Below, piece after piece: positions 7,649-15,568 of a stretch of DNA of 22,615 nucleotides. Made by a program: the position numbers and the translations under genes. The stretch comes from an uncultured Lachnospiraceae bacterium (GTDB lineage: Bacteria; Bacillota; Clostridia; Lachnospirales; Lachnospiraceae). The notes beneath the pieces were generated by a model that was not told the origin of the DNA, made no database searches, and saw only the letters and a program-made list of their open reading frames with translations. Numbering within the stretch: the first letter of the stretch is position 1; each line of letters starts with the position of its first letter. Location: NCBI GenBank assembly GCA_910587105.1, contig CAJUMB010000056.1, positions 1-22,615 on the forward strand, written 5' to 3'.

Positions 7649-8389
7649 ATGGAATTTAAAAAACTGATGACCCCATCACTGACAGATCTTTTTATACAGG
7701 AATTACAGCGGATGATTCTATCCGAAGAATTAAAAATCGGTGACAGACTGCCCACAGAACGTGAGTTGAGTGAAAAGATGAAGGTAAGCAGAGCCGTGGT
7801 TAATGGCGGACTAAACCAGTTGGCCGATATGGGATTCATACGCATTGCCCCCAGAAAAGGGGCTTTTGTCAATGATTATATTGTAAATGGAGATATCCAG
7901 GTCTTGACAGCCATCATGAAATACAATGGATGGAAATTCACCCCGGAATATTTAGAACCTATGCTGCAGCTCCGGCAAAGTATTGAACCATATTTTATGG
8001 AACTTGCCGCACAGCACACAGATTCCCTCTATCTATCCAGAATACCAGAGATCCTTGCAGCTTTAAAAAAATCTCCAACCCTTCAGGCTGCCGGGGAGCT
8101 AATCTTTGATTTCTATCATACGACAGCTCTGGCAAGCAACAATATTATACTTCCGTTATTGCTTCGGACATTTATGCTGGTCTATCAGTCCATGGGAAGT
8201 GTGATCGCACAGTTAGGCTACTTAAATGAACAGATTGAGGAATTTGAATCCATCTACCAGGCAATTATCCATGGGCAGACACAGGATGTAAGGAATCTCG
8301 ACATCCAATCCATTGAAAACTGCAGAAAACGGATTGGAACTCATTACAGACCTGGAGAACACTTTCATTCCCCGGTGACGCCATCTTAA
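7649..8389 (+). CDS. GntR-family (FadR/FCD-type) transcriptional regulator
   Basis: This 246-aa regulator has an N-terminal winged helix-turn-helix (about residues 10-75; GDRLPTERELSEKMKVSRAV and the wing MGFIRIAPRKGAFV are the GntR signature). The alpha-helical effector domain (about 90-235) fits the FadR/FCD group, which usually binds small carboxylates or acyl-CoA. It lies downstream of the flavoprotein operon with its own promoter. AAAGGAA precedes the ATG by 9 bases. The palindromes at 4568, 4675 and 9121 and the half-sites at 7533 have the size and core expected for this family, so I infer it controls the oxidoreductase-hypAB, flavoprotein-reductase and HAD units and itself. The ligand cannot be read from the sequence. 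Confidence 0.9.
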   Translation: MEFKKLMTPSLTDLFIQELQRMILSEELKIGDRLPTERELSEKMKVSRAVVNGGLNQLADMGFIRIAPRKGAFVNDYIVNGDIQVLTAIMKYNGWKFTPEYLEPMLQLRQSIEPYFMELAAQHTDSLYLSRIPEILAALKKSPTLQAAGELIFDFYHTTALASNNIILPLLLRTFMLVYQSMGSVIAQLGYLNEQIEEFESIYQAIIHGQTQDVRNLDIQSIENCRKRIGTHYRPGEHFHSPVTPS

Positions 8390-8397
8390 AGCATACC

Positions 8398-8433
8398 TCA
8401 GGGGTAATATCTGTCAAAAGATATTACCCCTGA
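8398..8433. terminator. Bidirectional terminator between convergent genes
   Basis: A perfect 15-bp stem (TCAGGGGTAATATCT 8398-8412; AGATATTACCCCTGA 8419-8433) with a six-base loop sits between the GntR stop and the HAD stop. A T-rich tail (ACTTTTAT) follows on the plus strand. Confidence 0.75.
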
Positions 8434-8437
8434 ACTT

Positions 8438-9106
8438 TTATCGGAGACATCCCAGATACTCCAGTGTTTCCGTAAGCCGATGTATCACCTTATATTTTAG
8501 ACATTGCTCTTTTCCTTTCCTGTCTATCAAAATCGGAGTGATTCCAGCCGCAGCCGCCCCATTTACATCTGATACGACAGAATCCCCTATATGAACCACC
8601 TCTTTGGCACTGCACCCGCTTTTTTCCAAGGCATAGGCAAACACTTCTCTGTGAGGCTTATATGCCTTGACCATCTCCCCTGAAATAATCCCCGCCGCTT
8701 TCAGTTGGTTGTGCCTCAGGCATTCCTCTACATAACAGGCCCCGTTATTTGTAATGATATAAACCGGAAGCTTACATTGTTCGAAGAAATCTTTCACATC
8801 ATCAAAAACCGGCGCATACATCCAAAACCTCTGGAATAATCCATGGAGTTCTGAAAAGTTATCGGTCAAGCCAACCTCTTTGCAAAGCCTCTCCAATAGG
8901 CAGTCAACAATCTCATCTTCTGTCAAAAAAGCATCTCCAAAACTTTTCTCTTCCATCATTTTTATAAGGCTCCACCAATACCTCACGGTTTCTTCCACCG
9001 TTTCCAGACGGCTGTTTTTCCATATCCGGAAAACGATTTTTTCCAAATCCTCTCCTTTTTCCTGAATGATTGTACCCGTATAATCCATGAATACTGCTTT
9101 TATCAT
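8438..9106 (-). CDS. HAD-superfamily hydrolase with altered motif I
   Basis: This 222-aa protein has the HAD motifs: motif I MDYTGT (nucleophile Asp8), motif II ITNNG, motif III Lys in AYKPHREVF, and motif IV HIGDSVVSD. A helical cap lies between motifs I and II. Motif I normally reads DxDGT; here the second aspartate, the general acid/base, is Thr. Thr at this place is known in P-type ATPases (DKTGT), and phosphonatases have Ala, so the activity may not be ordinary phosphate monoester hydrolysis. The ATG at 9106 has AAGGAGG seven bases upstream; an in-frame ATG at 9133 falls inside the operator and is rejected. A one-mismatch operator at 9121-9134 ties it to the GntR regulon. Confidence 0.85.
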   Translation of the reverse strand: MIKAVFMDYTGTIIQEKGEDLEKIVFRIWKNSRLETVEETVRYWWSLIKMMEEKSFGDAFLTEDEIVDCLLERLCKEVGLTDNFSELHGLFQRFWMYAPVFDDVKDFFEQCKLPVYIITNNGACYVEECLRHNQLKAAGIISGEMVKAYKPHREVFAYALEKSGCSAKEVVHIGDSVVSDVNGAAAAGITPILIDRKGKEQCLKYKVIHRLTETLEYLGCLR

Positions 9107-9120
9107 GATTTTGCCTCCTT

Positions 9121-9145
9121 TTTGGTATACCACAAACCAATTATA
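9121..9145 (-). promoter_or_regulatory. Operator 3 and -10 box of the HAD gene
   Basis: TTTGGTATACCACA (9121-9134) differs from the palindromes at 4568 and 4675 by one base. On the minus strand a TATAAT box (9140-9145) lies just upstream, so the operator covers the start point. No good -35 hexamer is seen at the usual distance; TTGAAA stands 22 bases away. Confidence 0.7.
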
Positions 9146-9359
9146 TTTTAAATCATTTTGTATCTATTTTCAACTATTCTATGAATTTCTTTTCCACCTT
9201 CTCATAAACACATAAAACCTAAATGTTCAAAAACTAGGCAAAAGCAATTCTTTTGTCTGGTTTTTGGATATTTGCACCTTTTTTGTCTATTCCAACTCTT
9301 GAAAAATATGCGTACAGTATTCATATAAGTTTTCAAAAATTATTAAGGAGGTTCTTACT

Positions 9360-10568
9360 ATGAACGAAATGTTTGCTTCTCTTTTTAACAGTGGAATCTG
9401 GGCCGTCATAAAGGCCTTTCTGATCCTGCTCCTGGCATTTATTACGGCATCTGTTGTAAAATCCATTGCTGTAAAGCTGTTTACCAAAACAAAGCTGAAT
9501 GCACTGATTGGGCAGGCGGCCAGCAACAATGGAGGGACCGCCCAGAAAGACGCCGGACGCGAAAAAATGGTAACGTTTATCGGGAAACTGGTACATCTGC
9601 TTGTATTTCTGCTTTTTGTACCTGGTATTTTTGAAAGCCTGGGCATGAGGGAGGTTTCTTCCCCTATCCTGAATCTGCTCAATACCCTGTGGGGTTACCT
9701 GCCCAATATACTGGCCGCAGTTCTCGTCCTTTGGATAGGATTTTTTATTGCCAGACTTGTCCGTGAGCTTCTGGTGCCAGTGTTCAACCGCCTGAAAGTA
9801 AATGCCATCCAGGAGAAAGCCGGAATTCATGTTTCCGATACAGGCCGGCTTTCCGATACACTGGCATACATCGTGTACGTTCTAATTCTGATTCCCGTGA
9901 TCATCGCCTCCCTGCAGGTGCTGAATATTCAGGCTGTCTCCACCCCGGCCATCCAGATGCTTGACACCATTTTCACATTCATCCCCAATATACTGGCGGC
10001 CCTGATCCTCCTCGTCATCGGCTGCATGGCTGCCCGCCTTTCGGGGAATATCGCGGAAAATCTGATTGCTTCTGCCGGTTTTGACGTAAAACTTTCCCAG
10101 ACGCTGGAGACAAAAGGAACGGGATTTGTTTTATCAAAGATCATTGGTACAACGATACATGTTGTCATGGTAATATTCTCTATCGTGGAAAGTTTTGGCA
10201 TCCTCCATCTTTCTATCCTTACCGGGATCGGTAATGCTGTCATCGGCTATATGCCCTATGTGCTGGCATCTCTTCTGATTCTGCTGGGCTGCTATATATG
10301 TGACGGGCTGGCAGGCAAGGCACTGTTAAAAGGAAACCATACCGTCTTAGCCCTGGTCAGCAAAATTGCTGTTTACACCATCGGTATTTTCATGGTATTA
10401 AGCGAGTTGGGCATTGCAGAAGAAATCGTGAATACAGCCTTTATTCTGATTGCTGCCGCCCTTGCTGCCGCCTTCGCTATTTCCTTTGGCGCAGGAGGTC
10501 GGGATTTTGCAGAAAAAGTCCTGAAGCGGCTGTCAGATACCTGTGGAATGGAAAGCGAAGAAAAATAA
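9360..10568 (+). CDS. MscS-related multi-TM membrane protein (conserved TM-helix repeat)
   Basis: This 402-aa integral membrane protein has several long hydrophobic helices that repeat a pattern: YLPNILAAVLVLWIGFFIARL, then FIPNILAALILLVIGCMAARL, then YMPYVLASLLILLGCYI. The first two each precede a short amphipathic segment. This internal repeat is typical of the 'conserved TM helix' proteins related to mechanosensitive MscS channels. The C-terminal AAALAAAFAISFGAGGRDFAEKVL resembles the pore helix and start of the MscS beta domain, but the large cytoplasmic vestibule is absent. AAGGAGG sits 8 bases before the ATG. The stop overlaps the next ATG (TAATG). A role in osmotic or small-solute release is inferred from the family only. 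Confidence 0.8.
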   Translation: MNEMFASLFNSGIWAVIKAFLILLLAFITASVVKSIAVKLFTKTKLNALIGQAASNNGGTAQKDAGREKMVTFIGKLVHLLVFLLFVPGIFESLGMREVSSPILNLLNTLWGYLPNILAAVLVLWIGFFIARLVRELLVPVFNRLKVNAIQEKAGIHVSDTGRLSDTLAYIVYVLILIPVIIASLQVLNIQAVSTPAIQMLDTIFTFIPNILAALILLVIGCMAARLSGNIAENLIASAGFDVKLSQTLETKGTGFVLSKIIGTTIHVVMVIFSIVESFGILHLSILTGIGNAVIGYMPYVLASLLILLGCYICDGLAGKALLKGNHTVLALVSKIAVYTIGIFMVLSELGIAEEIVNTAFILIAAALAAAFAISFGAGGRDFAEKVLKRLSDTCGMESEEK

Positions 10569-10823
10569 TGTCTTTAGAACATTTGGAGAAAGTGGCAGCT
10601 TTTGAAACAGATAAAATCTTTCCGGAGTCATCGGTATCCGCTATACCGGAAATTAATGGGAAAACGGCGGCTATAACAGGTGGTCTGATCCTGATTGTAA
10701 CAAACACACAGCTTATGGCAGGCTGCAGCCTATCACACCGGAATGTCCCTAACCATTATTGCAGCAGGAAATGACGAACACGAAGCGTTGCATGCAGTAG
10801 AAAATTTTTTAGCGCAAAGATAA
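10568..10823 (+). pseudogene. Frame-broken small gene with HPr-like C-terminus
   Basis: An ATG overlapping the stop of the MscS-like gene opens a 68-codon frame that ends at 10774. In another frame, open from 10701 to 10823, the sequence reads GMSLTIIAAGNDEHEALHAV and then ends NFLAQR. That closely resembles the last third of HPr (pattern G-x-x-[TV]-I-x-A-x-G-x-D-x-x-x-A-[LV]). The N-terminal frame has no recognisable His-phosphorylation motif (GLHARPA). The simplest reading is a small HPr-like gene broken by a frameshift between about 10701 and 10774; a programmed shift or a sequencing error is possible. The next gene begins 18 bases later. Confidence 0.45.
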
Positions 10824-10841
10824 AATAAGGAGACAAAAACA

Positions 10842-12188
10842 ATGAATGCAACAACAACATTGAAAAAATTTGGTCTGGAACAGGCATTCCACTACATTTA
10901 CAAAGACCCGGAAAAAAATATGCTGAAAATCATGGACTGGGCAGATAAATTTGCAGGCGGTCAATTTATCTCCCAAAGGGCGGCCATCCGGGAGATCATC
11001 ACAAACCCTAAGCATCCCTATTACCCTTATGTACGCCGCCTTTTCACGGATATCGACACGAATGTCACCAGGACTCTGGCGGTAAACTTCTTCATCAATG
11101 CCGTACTTGTGGGATGGCCAAAGGAAGAAAAACTGCGGAAAAAATATGACTGCAACATCCCCTGGGCAATCCTGCTTGACCCCACTTCCGCCTGTAATCT
11201 CCATTGTACCGGTTGCTGGGCAGCAGAATATGGGAACAAACTGAACCTGTCTTATGATGAGATTGATGACATAATACATCAGGGAAAGGAACTGGGTGTC
11301 TATTTATACATATATACCGGCGGAGAACCATTAGTCCGCAAGGCAGATTTGATTCGGCTATGTGAAAAACATTCTGACTGCGTTTTTCTGTGCTTTACAA
11401 ATGCTACCCTGATCGACGAGGCATTCGCAGATGAAATGCTCCGGGTAGGCAACTTCGTCCCGGCCATTTCCCTGGAAGGCTCTCCCGAAGCAACGGATGG
11501 AAGGCGTGGAGACGGTGTATACCAGAAGGTACTGGACGCCCTTAATCTTTTACAGCGAAAACGGGTGATCTATGGCATCTCTTCCTGCTATACCAGTGCA
11601 AACTATGAATCTATTACTTCAGAAGAATATTTAGATAAGCTGACCTCCATGGGTGCCTGGTTCATCTGGTATTTCCACTATATGCCGGTTGGGAATGATG
11701 CTGCCCCGGAACTGATGCCCACTACCGAACAGCGTAAAGGCATTTATGAGAAAATACGCCGTTACCGTGCCGAAAATCCTCTGTTTGCAATGGATTTCCA
11801 AAATGATGCCGAATATGTGGGCGGCTGTATTGCAGGCGGCCACCGTTATCTCCATATCAATGCCAACGGGGACATTGACCCTTGCGTATTTGTCCATTAT
11901 TCCGATTCCAACATTCGGAAAAAAACACTTTTGGAGGCGCTTCGCTCCCCCATGATGATGGCATACCACAGGGAACAACCTTTCAATAAAAATATGCTGC
12001 GCCCCTGTCCCATGCTGGAAAACCCGCAAAAGCTCCGCGAGATGGTCACATGCTCCGGTGCCCATTCCACAGATCTTCAGTCAATGGAAAGCGTGGAGCA
12101 TCTCTGCGCCAAATGTGACCGCTATGCCAAAGAATGGGAACCTGTGGCAGAGAAATTGTGGGAAGACAGTTCCAGAAAACGTGAATAG
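10842..12188 (+). CDS. Radical SAM protein with SPASM-like C-terminus
   Basis: This 448-aa radical SAM enzyme has the cluster motif CNLHCTGC (Cys 118, 122, 125) and the SAM-binding TGGEP (159-163). About 115 residues of helical N-terminal extension precede the barrel. The C-terminal third carries six further cysteines (329, 348, 389, 404, 422, 425), including the SPASM-like pattern C-GG-x-HINANGDIDPC and a final CAKC, so one or two auxiliary iron-sulfur clusters are likely. AAGGAG precedes the ATG. The substrate is unknown; SPASM proteins often modify peptides or mature enzymes, but no precursor peptide is evident nearby. Its neighbours are an MscS-like protein and DegV. Confidence 0.88.
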   Translation: MNATTTLKKFGLEQAFHYIYKDPEKNMLKIMDWADKFAGGQFISQRAAIREIITNPKHPYYPYVRRLFTDIDTNVTRTLAVNFFINAVLVGWPKEEKLRKKYDCNIPWAILLDPTSACNLHCTGCWAAEYGNKLNLSYDEIDDIIHQGKELGVYLYIYTGGEPLVRKADLIRLCEKHSDCVFLCFTNATLIDEAFADEMLRVGNFVPAISLEGSPEATDGRRGDGVYQKVLDALNLLQRKRVIYGISSCYTSANYESITSEEYLDKLTSMGAWFIWYFHYMPVGNDAAPELMPTTEQRKGIYEKIRRYRAENPLFAMDFQNDAEYVGGCIAGGHRYLHINANGDIDPCVFVHYSDSNIRKKTLLEALRSPMMMAYHREQPFNKNMLRPCPMLENPQKLREMVTCSGAHSTDLQSMESVEHLCAKCDRYAKEWEPVAEKLWEDSSRKRE

Positions 12189-12251
12189 ATATGCTGGGAA
12201 GCGGCAGACGAACCAGACACGGATCATGAATAGACAAACGAATTCCAAAAG

Positions 12252-12293
12252 AGGCAGTATGTATCATTACATAATGGCTGCATACTGCCTTTG
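12252..12293 (+). terminator. Hairpin between radical SAM and degV genes
   Basis: AGGCAGTATG (12252-12261) pairs with CATACTGCCT (12281-12290) and a short T-run follows. It may be a weak terminator of the radical SAM transcript or a leader structure of degV. Confidence 0.5.
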
Positions 12294-12324
12294 CCCCACA
12301 TTTTAGCCGAAAGGAGCCAGACCT

Positions 12325-13188
12325 ATGAAAACAGCAATCGTTACTGACAGCAACTGTGGTATTACAAAAAAGGAAGCAGACAGCCTGGGAATATTCATGA
12401 TACCTATGCCGGTCTGCATGAATGATACCTCTTATTATGAAGGAGTCGATCTTGAACAAAAGGCCTTCTTTGACCGCCTGGCAAACCGCGAAAAAATCCA
12501 AACTTCACAGCCTTCACCTGCAGATCTTATGACCATGTGGGCAAATGTATTAAAAAGCGGATATGACGAACTGGTTTACATCCCTATGTCCAGCGGCCTG
12601 TCCGGTTCCTTCCATACTGCGTGCCAGATAGCCGGGGAGTTTCATGGAAGAGTTTATGTGGCAGATGCCCGCAGGATCTCCGTGACGCAGCGCCACGCCG
12701 TACTGGATGCCTTGTATCTTGTCAATTATGGCAGGAATGCCGCCACTGTTCAGGAACAATTGGAAGAAAATGCCGCAAATTCCATTGTATTTGTGGCCGT
12801 TGACGACATTGATTATCTGAAACGGGGAGGACGCATCACACCGGCGGCAGCTGCAATGGCTTCTATCCTGAACATCAAGCCTCTGCTCACCATTGGGGAG
12901 AATAAGGTTGACGCTTATGAGAAAGTACGGGGATTAAAAAATTGTCAAAGAAAGCTTTTAAAGGTAATGCAGGAAAGAGCATCACATTTCAAAAGACAGG
13001 GATATGACATCTGGATTGGCACTGCCGGAAGTTTTTTAAAAGAAGCAGATTTATCAGCCTGGTATGCTCAGGCAAAAGAAGCTTTTCCGGATGATGAGCT
13101 TCTCTATGATCCGTTGACCTGCAGCATCAGCAGCCACGTAGGGCCAAATGCATTTGGAATGGGATTAAGTGCAAAAATCACCCTATAA
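12325..13188 (+). CDS. DegV family fatty-acid-binding protein
   Basis: This 287-aa DegV/FakB-type protein binds a fatty acid; family members present it to a DhaK-like kinase (FakA) for acyl-phosphate formation. Visible motifs are the N-terminal IVTDSNCGI (5-13), the lipid-contact TSQPSP (60-65) and SSGLSGS (89-95), RGGRI in the middle, and the C-terminal HVGPNAFGMG. Length is normal. AAGGAG precedes the ATG by 8 bases. No FakA partner lies in the window. It is convergent with the TetR gene at 13230. Confidence 0.92.
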   Translation: MKTAIVTDSNCGITKKEADSLGIFMIPMPVCMNDTSYYEGVDLEQKAFFDRLANREKIQTSQPSPADLMTMWANVLKSGYDELVYIPMSSGLSGSFHTACQIAGEFHGRVYVADARRISVTQRHAVLDALYLVNYGRNAATVQEQLEENAANSIVFVAVDDIDYLKRGGRITPAAAAMASILNIKPLLTIGENKVDAYEKVRGLKNCQRKLLKVMQERASHFKRQGYDIWIGTAGSFLKEADLSAWYAQAKEAFPDDELLYDPLTCSISSHVGPNAFGMGLSAKITL

Positions 13189-13229
13189 TGAGCCAGATCC
13201 CCTCTGCAGCCAGCCAATATTTTTCCGGT

Positions 13230-13787
13230 TCATGCCCCCTGTATTTGTTTCAGGAAGGCTCTTCTCCCGGAACCCTCAAAAGAATGGCAGATTCTTTCAC
13301 AGAAATCCAAAAGATCATAGGATGCCCCGGTATCCAGCCAATCAAGCACCACACCAGCAAGGGTACATTTATAGTAACGGATGAATACTGCCTTATCTTC
13401 TGGAGAGATGTTCACATCTTCCGTTGTATTGTCTACATAAAATTGTACAGCGTGCAGGCTGATCTCATTCAGATAGCGCATGAACGCTTCCCTCCGCGAA
13501 GAACGGTATAGATGGATAAAAGCCGATTTACGTCTTATGAACTCCTGCACCATAAGGGTAATACAATGAATTGGCTCTCCAAATTCACAGTTATTTTTAA
13601 TGACCTGTTCTGTCCACTTTTTAATGGTATGCTCGGTAAGGGCAGGGATATCCTGAAAATGATAATAAAAGGTATTCCTGTTGATCTGGCAGCATTCTAC
13701 AATATTCTGCACTGTAATTTTGTTATATGGCTTCTCTTCCAGAAGCCGCCAGAATGCATCGCTGATTGCTTTTTTGGTTCGGTTCAT
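13230..13787 (-). CDS. TetR-family regulator, DhaS-like
   Basis: This 185-aa regulator has an N-terminal TetR helix-turn-helix (KITVQNIVECCQINRNTFYY, about residues 23-42) and an all-helical C-terminal ligand domain. The HTH wording and size resemble DhaS-like TetR proteins of clostridia. GGAGG stands seven bases before the ATG. A strong promoter lies about 190 bases upstream at 13972-14000, with a hairpin-rich element between promoter and gene. It converges on degV with 41 bases between stops. The target is unknown. Confidence 0.88.
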   Translation of the reverse strand: MNRTKKAISDAFWRLLEEKPYNKITVQNIVECCQINRNTFYYHFQDIPALTEHTIKKWTEQVIKNNCEFGEPIHCITLMVQEFIRRKSAFIHLYRSSRREAFMRYLNEISLHAVQFYVDNTTEDVNISPEDKAVFIRYYKCTLAGVVLDWLDTGASYDLLDFCERICHSFEGSGRRAFLKQIQGA

Positions 13788-13807
13788 AACTATACCTCCA
13801 AAATGGT

Positions 13808-13968
13808 ACTAGTGCTCCATCCAGCTAGAAATCGAAGTCCTGCTCTGCCTGCTCCGCACCATTACGTCGTTAAAATTCCTAGACGATGCACCGCATCGCC
13901 GTCGGAATTTTGCCTAGAACTGGCATGAATCAGGCAGAGCAAAACTTCGATTTCAAACACGTTCTAAG
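13808..13968. mobile_element. MITE-like hairpin element in the tetR leader
   Basis: The element has long terminal inverted repeats: GAAATCGAAGTCCTGCTCTG (13828-13847, continuing CCTG) against its near-complement ending at 13954 (24 bp, two mismatches). An inner inverted repeat pairs AAAATTCC with GGAATTTT and GACG-ATGC with GCAT-CGCCGTC. Its right end, TTTCAAACACGTTCTAAG, matches the right end of the element at 19668-19852 (TTTCAAACACGCTCTAGT). No coding capacity. It lies between the -10 box and the ribosome site of the tetR gene, so it is transcribed as a folded leader. Confidence 0.65.
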
Positions 13969-13971
13969 GTG

Positions 13972-14000
13972 ATTATACTAAATTTTGACTCGTTTTTCAA
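13972..14000 (-). promoter_or_regulatory. Sigma-A promoter of the leftward tetR gene
   Basis: On the minus strand, TTGAAA (13995-14000), a 17-base spacer and TATAAT (13972-13977). The next recognisable gene downstream is the TetR regulator, beyond the hairpin element. Confidence 0.7.
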
Positions 14001-14321
14001 TCATTTACCACTTAGCTGTCTAATCCGTAATTGGATCTATGTCAATACGTTGGACAAAAAAAGTCGAAAGATTATGGTACCATGGCTGGCCAGATTTTTC
14101 ATACTCTTTCTGCCTGTTTGAAGGTACACAAACCAGAGCTTTGTAATTGGTGTAATATTTCGTTCTCGGTCTTAAGGCGATGGTTCTATTTCCGGAGTGT
14201 AAGATTTCCGGTTTTTCGCCATGTTGAACATTTCTTTTGCTCTTTCATCTGATAGTATAGGCTGTTCAACCTTTTCTGTCTGCACTTATATACTAACACC
14301 AGTTACTTTTCCGGGTGTTTG
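14001..14321. other. Gene-free stretch without identified function
   Basis: I see no convincing gene here. Short open frames exist on both strands, including 37 codons on the minus strand (14172-14285) ending PEIEPSP, but they lack ribosome sites. ATGGTACCAT at 14083-14092 is a short palindrome of no clear meaning. The stretch may be decayed mobile-element DNA. Confidence 0.4.
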
Positions 14322-14350
14322 TGGACAAGAGGGGGATTTTATGGTAAAAT
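14322..14350 (+). promoter_or_regulatory. Promoter of the rightward tetR gene
   Basis: TGGACA (14322-14327), 17 bases, TAAAAT (14345-14350), with the ribosome site AGGAGGGG following closely, so the leader is very short. Confidence 0.6.
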
Positions 14351-14372
14351 GACAGCTACAGGAGGGGATTGA

Positions 14373-14927
14373 TTGGCTGTTAATATGAAATCTATGATAG
14401 CGGAAACCTTTATGGCCCTATCTAAAACAAAAGATGTAGACAAAATCACAGTGATGGATTTAGTAAAGGCTTGTCATATTTCACGCCAAACTTTTTACTA
14501 TCACTTTCAAGATATTTTGGAAGTGATAGAGTGGTCCATGCAGCAGGCATTCCAAGAAATCCTAACACGCAAAATGGATACAGACGCTCCAGAGAAAACC
14601 ATTTGTATCTTTATTGAGTCATCTTCCGAGGCTGCTGCACTTCTAAAAAAGCTGCTCCACTCCAAAAGGCGTGAGCAAATTGAAACTATACTTGTGAATA
14701 CCGTACGCTCCTATTTGCAGGAACTGATAAACCGCCAGGAATCAAAGCCAAACCTTCCACTTGCGGATGCAAAGGTCATACTGGACTTCTGTACCTATGG
14801 GATTGTTGGGCTGCTGTTGGAGAATTGCGGTAAAAAGTCTCTGGATAAAGAAAGGATAGCCCATCAGATGGTCAGGTTGATTTCAAAGGGAATAGAAATC
14901 TTAATCGAGCAGGAGGCTAACCATTAG
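14373..14927 (+). CDS. TetR-family regulator, second DhaS-like copy
   Basis: This 184-aa TetR protein carries the HTH segment KITVMDLVKACHISRQTFYY (about residues 24-43) and a helical ligand domain. It is paralogous in type to the regulator at 13230-13787, sharing KITV, the C-x-I-x-R-x-TFYYHFQDI core and similar length. I take the TTG at 14373 as the start because GGAGGGG lies seven bases before it; an ATG four codons later is the alternative. The group II intron remnant begins right after the stop, so any downstream partner gene may have been lost. The target is unknown. Confidence 0.85.
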   Translation: MAVNMKSMIAETFMALSKTKDVDKITVMDLVKACHISRQTFYYHFQDILEVIEWSMQQAFQEILTRKMDTDAPEKTICIFIESSSEAAALLKKLLHSKRREQIETILVNTVRSYLQELINRQESKPNLPLADAKVILDFCTYGIVGLLLENCGKKSLDKERIAHQMVRLISKGIEILIEQEANH

Positions 14928-14928
14928 T

Positions 14929-15391
14929 TGATTAGCCGGCCTCTCACCACCGTGCGTACGGTTCTGTACACGGCGGTTCCCTAGTTTTCACAAAATATTT
15001 TAGTTAATAGTCAGGCATGGACGTATATCCTAACTTAGCTATTATTTTACTCGAAAAGGTTTCTACCACATATATATAGCCATCATTTACATTCTTTCAG
15101 CATTGTCTGAGAGCGTCATGCGCTCCTCGGTTCGGACGAAAAACAAAACTATTATTTGCCATTCCCCTTATCCCTTGGATTAGGGTTTCCTGGTTTTCTC
15201 TCAGGCAGGGCAGAAGTTCATCCACCTGCATTCTGTCAATTCCGCCACTTCCCTTATTTGAGTTCACCTGCTTATATGCCCTGTTAAGGTTCTCCTTCCG
15301 CAAAATCAAATCCAAAAGATTGTTCGTCTATTTGCAGATAGTCTTCCATATGAGGTTGTCTGTTCTTAAATCCACTTTCAGTTACATTCAT
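14929..15391 (-). mobile_element. Group II intron remnant with broken maturase/RT gene
   Basis: On the minus strand an ATG at 15391 after AGGAG opens a frame (NVTESGFKNRQPHMEDYLQ...) that stops at 15284. A second frame over 15315-15097 gives LRKENLNRAYKQVNSNKGSG and GIDRM, the N-terminus of LtrA-type reverse transcriptases, then jumps from ENQETLIQGI to FRPNRGAHDALRQC, so the first RT blocks are deleted. After a TGA, KNVNDGYIYVV continues in frame before similarity ends. The 3' part (14929-14990, GTACGCACGGTGGTGAGAGG on the minus strand) looks like the RNA segment after such ORFs. One frameshift, one stop and at least two deletions make it dead. Intron RNA may extend to about 15520, but I cannot place its 5' end. 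Confidence 0.75.
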
Positions 15392-15568
15392 TGCTTGTGT
15401 CTCCTAAAGCGCAGTCCTTCCCATGACACTTCCAAGCATAAACTCCTGTACGGTATGCCGCCCTCTAACATAAGGGAGTATTTTTTTCTGCATTTAGCCA
15501 TCTCTCTGTATGGATGATGACTGTATAGCAGAAAGAGCCTCTGGGGGCGATTGTCAATCTTTCAATTC

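Noticed and set aside
14083..14092. ATGGTACCAT as another GntR operator
   Set aside because: It lacks the TA centre of GGTATACC and has different spacing, and no promoter of the regulon is near.
14172..14285. Small minus-strand ORF of 37 codons starting at GTG
   Set aside because: Protein-like composition but no ribosome site, no known family, and surrounded by decayed DNA.
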